Positions 53,101 through 59,815 of a stretch of 64,000 nucleotides of DNA are shown one piece after another. The notes under the pieces were generated by a model. It did not search any database, was not told the DNA's origin, and saw nothing but the letters and a program-made list of their open reading frames with translations. Position 1 is the stretch's first letter. Each line of letters begins with the position of its first letter. The DNA is from Plecoglossus altivelis (lineage: Eukaryota; Chordata; Actinopteri; Osmeriformes; Plecoglossidae), in contig BROE01000019.1 in assembly GCA_036571765.1 (NCBI GenBank), forward strand, positions 1,725,367-1,789,366, written 5' to 3'. Both the position numbers and the translations under genes were made by a program.

Positions 53101-56100
53101 GTGTCCAGGACTCGAATAAACACCTGGGGGTGTTTAACCAAAGGGTTAAGTTTACAACTAAGCCAAACTTAACCAAAGGGTTAAGTTTACAACTAAATGT
53201 GTTTCTTTATGTGTCTATACCTGGGTGTTTATGTTTGTTACTTTGTGTGTGCATACCTGGGTGTAAGGGCCTATCTGTGTCCATCCCTATGTTGCTGTGT
53301 GTGCTCGTACCTGCATGTGAGTGTGTCCAGGTGTACCTGTGTGGTGGCAACGTTGGTCCCATCGGTCACCTGGACCGTCATATTGTAGACAGACTGCAAC
53401 TCTGCATCCAGCGGCCTGGCTATCACAACAGTCCCCATGTCCAACTGCAGCGGAAACAGGTCAAAGCCCCCTGGTGGTAAACACACACACACATGCATGT
53501 CAGTCGATGTGTGTTTCTGTGTCCAGTGTGAGAGCATAAACATGCATGCACACAGTGACTCATAGACATGCACGTATGGGCACACAAATATAAGTGAAGT
53601 GACGTATTGTCAAGTATGGTTACCCATACTTGAAAGTTACCTCTGCATTTAACCCATCCAAGTGCACACACAGCAGTGAGTAGTGGGCAACCACACGCAC
53701 ACACAGTGAACATACACCCGGAGCAGTGGGCAGCTATTGCTCCAGCGCCCAGGAAGCAATTAGGGGTTCAGTGCCTTGCTCAAGGGCACCTCATGGTATC
53801 AAAGGCAGAGAGAGTGCTGTTTATTCACAATCCCCACCTTCAATTCCTGCAGGTGCGAGAATCAAACCAGCAACTTGCAGGTTACAAGCCCGACTCCCTA
53901 ACCATTAGGCCACGACTTCCCCTAACCATTAGGCCACGACTTCCCATATATATATATAAGAACATCCGCCAGCATGTTGACGCACATACACGCGTGTTGC
54001 ATACATACACACATATAGACGGCTCAGCCGTTATTTCTTTCCCATAATTCACACGCCAACACTCTTCCTTTTTACACTTCCTACGTACGTAGGACGTAAG
54101 TACGTAACGATAGGTCATTGTTAGTTATTAAGGGGTAGCTGCTCTGCCCAGTAGTGTGGGATTGCAAAGTCAATCATTCCATGCAATTTTTAGGTTTAGG
54201 ATTGAGGGACACGAAAATGTCATACAATCCCTCACCCCCCCTCCAAAAAAACGAAACAAGAACTCTGGCTCTAGAAAACACAGCTAGCCTTATCACGCTC
54301 AAACAGAGACCAGAAATCTGCATTAGATCTGGGAGCTCTTTCCCTTCTCCGCAAGCTTACAGGTTTCTCCATCCAGTCTGATCAGGCTTCTGGGTTCTCT
54401 GCGTTATTGGGTATTCAGTGCCAGTGCTGGTCTTCTCTCTGGTGAGAGAGAGGGGGGCTTAAAGTCCTTCTCGCGCTGGAATACTGATCGAGTCTGCTCC
54501 TTAGAACTACCAGAGCGTTGCAGGCTAGAGATTACCACAGGGATTTAACATTAGCCATCCGATTGCGAGAGCGATGGCCAATATAGTACGGCCACGCTGA
54601 GAAAATGCTTCTCCTGATTTACCCGAGAAAGTCTGGCCTCTCATTTCTGCGTGAGGTATTGGTGAGAGTCATCCAGATGGCTAGCCATTTAAGGCACTCA
54701 GGCTTCTCGTGTTCACAGTGGCCGTCAAAAACAACAGGGTGAGGGTTGGTAAACGGGGTCTAGTTGTGAGCGAGGGTTATCTGGGAGAGTGCAGAGCAGC
54801 AGCAAACGCCACTTGGGGATTGTTAGTGGCTTCTGTCAGACCTGTGTCAGCAGTGCAGTTCCTCCCACACGCGTTCTGAGGGATGTAGAACATCTCCCTG
54901 GCAGGTCTTCCTCCTTCACGGGAAACAAGGAAATGCGAGAGAGAGGGAGGGAGAGAAAGGTTAAGCCTTGTCAACATCTGAAAAGTGTTGCGCGCGTGCG
55001 TCGAACCCGCATGTTCGTGACCTCACCGATGATGTCGAACCAGAGGGGTGCAGTTGTTTGGCTGACAGCAATCACGCCCACGGGCTGGGTCACAGAGCTG
55101 GCCTCTGAGATGGAGAAGTTGTAATATCGCTGCGTGAACACCAGGGGCACTGTGGAGGGCACAGGTTTGCGCACCCACTCAATCTCCAGTCTAGCAGTGG
55201 ACCACAGCGGAGGGACGCCATTGTCTGTGGCCTTTATCTAATTGGACAGGAGGAACATCAGTCACGTGTCAGTGGGTGGGGCAAACGGCTTGTTGGACCC
55301 CCCCCGAAGCAGGATGTTATGTGTACCGTGAGAATATCGTAACTTCCTGCAGTGACCATCTTCTTGGAGAAGACCATGGCAGTCCTGGGGTCGATGGCGA
55401 ACTTGCCCTCCTCGTTGCCGGTGACAATGCTGTACGTAATATTAGCGTTCTCTTCCTGGTCGCGGTCGAAAGCGAACATGCGGTAGACTGGATCGCCACG
55501 CTTGTTGCGGTCGCGTTCGATCAAGCTGACGCGGTAGGCGGACTCGGAGAAGGTGGGCTTGTTGTCGTTCTCATCCAGGATGTGAACTATGACCCACACC
55601 GAGGACTGACGGGAAGCCACAGGACCATCCATCACTGTCACCTGGGAACACGCATGCACCGGCATTCAAAACCAGATAGACGCTCTCACGCACACAGTTA
55701 CACAAGATGTCAACTTAGTCATTAGGCTATACATTGAGGTTGGGAGGAGGTCGGTAGGAGGCGTGTATGTATGTGTGTGTGTGTTTGTGCGCGTTTGCTT
55801 GAGTGTGTCTCTGCATTGTGCCAGGCCCACGTGGACCAGAGCTCACGGGCAATCTTGCTGTCCCATTGATCTCCGCGCTGACACAAGTCTAGTCGCTGAT
55901 CAATACCAGCGGATGAGCCAGTGCTGCTGGCTGGCCCCCCAGACTGCTAAACAGATCGGAACCGACAACGCTGTCCTGTTGGACCAGGGATCGGTTCTGA
56001 GCCGAGACTATAGTTGGGCTAGGTCCAAGCATGAGGCTGGTGCTTAAGAAAGGGATGAGGATGGGGCTGGGGGCTAGGGATGGTGAGGAGGGATTGAGGA

Positions 56101-59100
56101 AAGGGTGGGGCTCAGGAATACTAAACCACTTAATTACATTCTCATCCTAACAGTTGGGTCTGTCATGCCTGGGTCTAATTTAGCTGACTCCGTTTTGCCC
56201 TGACGAAGAGAGAAAAGATTAGTCTCTGTATTTGTCAAGGAGTTAATGAATGCAGAAACAAGTCAGAACCCAGACCAGCCGGGCGTGTAACAAAGGCAGA
56301 AAAAACTGTAAAATAAGACCACATCAAACCTGCTTGGTCTGGTCTTTAAACACTGTTTGCGGAAGCACAGGGCAAGAGAACACTGTCTAAGTGAGATGTG
56401 AGGTGTGTTTGTTTAGCGTGCGTGCGTGTGTGTGTGTGTGTGTGTGCGTGTGCGTACGTTAAGATGTTTGTCCTCCTCCCCAGAGGACTGTGTATCCCTC
56501 CAGGATCTCTGCAGTACACATTCCATCTGCATGCGGAGGCGCAGCAAGAAATGGTAATCATCCACATACATCTGGTAGCCAGCACCTGCTGCTATTAGAT
56601 GGGAGCAAAGCAGACCAGCTCCCTACTCCTCTTTCCCCCCAACTCCTCCTCCTGCTACTCCAGCTTATTGTCCTATTCCTCCAACTCCTCCCCCTCTGTC
56701 TCCTTCTCTTCCACCTTGTGCTCCTCCTCCTCAATCTCACTGTCCATATCCTCAGCTGCCTGCTACTCCAAGTTCTTGAGCTCCTGCTCCTCTTAAACCC
56801 CCTGCACCTCACCCTCTGTCTCCTCCTCATCCACACTGTGCTCCTCCTCCTCCTCAATCTCAACACCCACCTCCTCAGCCGCCTGCTCCTCCTCCTGCTA
56901 CTCCAAGTTCTTGAGCCCCTGCTCCTCTTCAACCCCCTGCACCTCATCCTCTGTCTTCACCTCTTCCTTCTGCTCCTCCTCCATCTCACTGCCATACCCC
57001 TAAACCTCATGTTCCTTCTCCTGCTCCTTAACCTCCCCTCCTTTTCTTCCTCCCACTCATCCTCCTGCTCCTCCCTCCTCCTTCTCCTCCTGCCTCTGTC
57101 CTGAGTCGAGGAGATAACTTATGACAAACGACTCCAGTTTAGAAACACAGCCCGAAACACTTGGAGCCCGAACTGAGCTCGTTTATCATAGTTTATATGA
57201 AGCCTGAGGGCAAAAAGGCTGCATCTCTCTTTCTCTGTCTCTGTCTTTCTCTCTCTCTCTCCTCTCTCTCTCAACACTGAACTGTCACAGGTGTCGGGGA
57301 ACGATAAGGACCTTGGCCACTACAGAATAGGAGAAAATGAGGGTGAGGAAAAGAAGAGGAGGAAGGAAGGAAAGAAGGAAGGAAGGAAGAAAGGAAGAAA
57401 GGAAGAAAGGAAGGAGGGAAGGGAGGATGGAAGGAAGGAAGCAAGATACTAGATTCTGTACCTCCAAGATGTACCTCTTGGAACAAAAAGTCATGTTTGA
57501 GCAGCAGAATTACACCCCTCATGCGTTTATTACAGAGAACCTGATCTTGCAATCTTGTAGCTTTTCCATCCCCGTCCCTCCTGTCCCCCCCTGCCTACCT
57601 CTAAAAAGTGTTCTGCTTGCTGCTCTCTGTCCAGTTTCCTGGCAGTTGTAGTGATCAGACCTGAGAAACAAAAGAAGATACAGAAAAACAGTGTTGGAGT
57701 CAGAAGTACTTTCTCTTAAGAACAGGTGAGCTAATAACAACAATGTTCAGATGCTTTCTTGCCCTCTTGTCCCTTTGGGCCAGTGTTTGGTTAGACTAGT
57801 ACTGTGCATGTGTGTGCGTTTATGTGTGTATGTGTGTTTACATATGTACATATTGAGGTCTACGTACATGTGTAGGGCATGGAACCCCTGAGTAACTGAT
57901 AGCCTGTTCTCATTATGAATCAGGGTTAAACATTTGTTTTATGTTTTTTTCCATATCTGAAGAAGATGTAATCAGTGTAATACCCATTCACATAATCACA
58001 TCATCATGGCGACTTCATCTATTGCATCATATTTACACAGTGGTCACACACAGCTACAGTGTCTTGTCGGTCAACGCAATTTAAACAGTCAACGTGGTCA
58101 TAAAATATAGCTTTTTGGCATACAGTCGCAGCCACTAGCGTTTGGATCAACAAGACCTGTGCACAGTTGCAGGTCCTGTTCTGCACATCTGACAAGGTTG
58201 AATCTGTCTCCTGGTTCCTCTGCGGCCCAGTGGACACGGGGTGGACATATTTGCATCAACGCTCAGCTGAGTTTTACCCGTTTTTCTAGGTCAGTGTGTA
58301 AGGGCGACATGAGATCGCAGCCTGGGGAAGTATATTTGATCCATTTCATCCTTCAGAAGACAAACACACATACACACACACACAGATATCTGATTCAAAA
58401 ACCTTTTAGCTCTTCCACTTTTTTTTTCATTTTAGCCGGCTACAGTCAAGGTTGTAATGCTTTTTGATCCAGCACAGTAATGAGACCGTGTAGGAAACAC
58501 CAGGTCCATTTTCTGATCGATAAAGGACAAAAATGGAAAATGAAAAAATGGACGATTGGCTAGCCTCGCTTGGTCCTCCTCTCCCTGGACACCCATTGGC
58601 CGGGGTGAGTTATCAATTATTCGCATTTCAGATGAATTGGAGACAACGTGTGTTTGAAGCAAAGGGCAGTAGGACAGTGTGCAGGTGGGACACACAAAAT
58701 CAAGTTCACACACATATTCGGACGCCCAGATGCCCAAACAGGCATAGTTACATTGGCAAGCACTTACGGTTGCACGAACACGCACGCGTTGAAATAACCC
58801 TTTGACTTTGGCTTTACTCCCTAAATGGATGGCCACAAAGTGTTTGTTTTGGCGCATTCAGGTGGGAGTAATCACCTGATGTCATTACAAATGTCTGTAC
58901 ATACACACACACACTCACACAACACACACATCCGTGTCACATTAGGCTGGCGGTGAGCTTCAATTAAATAGATGAATCCAGAGCAGCAATCACATGCCAC
59001 AGAGACAGTGAATTCAGAAGACCAACTCCAAACTCGGGGTGTGACCAAGCCATTACAGTCCAATAAAGCACAGATGATCTCACACCTAAGCCTGCACTTC

Positions 59101-59777
59101 CGATGACCCATAATGTATGCACTCTGATCGAGAGGGGCCATCATCCCGAACCAATCAGAAGCCACCAATAACCAATCAGAAGCCACCAATAACCAATCAG
59201 AAGCCCCCAATAACCTATCAGAGCACCAAATGCATCTGCTCTGATCTCCACAACACCCTAGGGCATAATGCCTCACTCTTTCAAACACTACTTACAACGT
59301 TATACCATAGGGCCATACACACACACACATACGCACACATACAATACACACTGTTCGCATGGGTGACATTCATCTGTGGTGACATGGCAGCGACAAAGGG
59401 CTGGAAAGCTTCACAGTCCACACCCCTGATCAATGAATAGATTGGATAAAGAGAGACACCCATATACCAGGACAGCAGGCTAGGGAGGATTGAGCGTGCT
59501 ACAGCAGAGCAACAAGCTAGGGCAGTAACACTCACCACTCAGGATGGTACACACCACACCCCTTTGCTATACATTATATGACTTTGCAAGTGAATAAATG
59601 GCAACGTCCTTGCCAAATAGAACGCGTCATCTTTGTTCGTTTCTATGCGGTGTCCTGAGGCAACGATACAGTACAATTCCCCGTATAAAAAAACTCAATA
59701 CTTGGAATACCAGGAAAAGTAATCATGAGCTAACGACTTTTGATTGGTCCTCCTGTTAGCCCCTGCCTGCCTGCTTG

Positions 59778-59815
<38 letters not shown>

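Larger units (their letters stand above)
55642..57598. other. fat3 intron E3/E4
   Basis: About 2 kb holding a GGAA-type repeat (57355-57435), a pyrimidine-rich minisatellite (56640-57105) and a (GT)n tract near 56425-56455. No exon was recognised. Confidence 0.75.

Noticed and set aside
56490..57104. 204-residue leucine-rich open frame
   Set aside because: Product of the CTCCTCCT minisatellite; no start context, splice sites or conservation visible.
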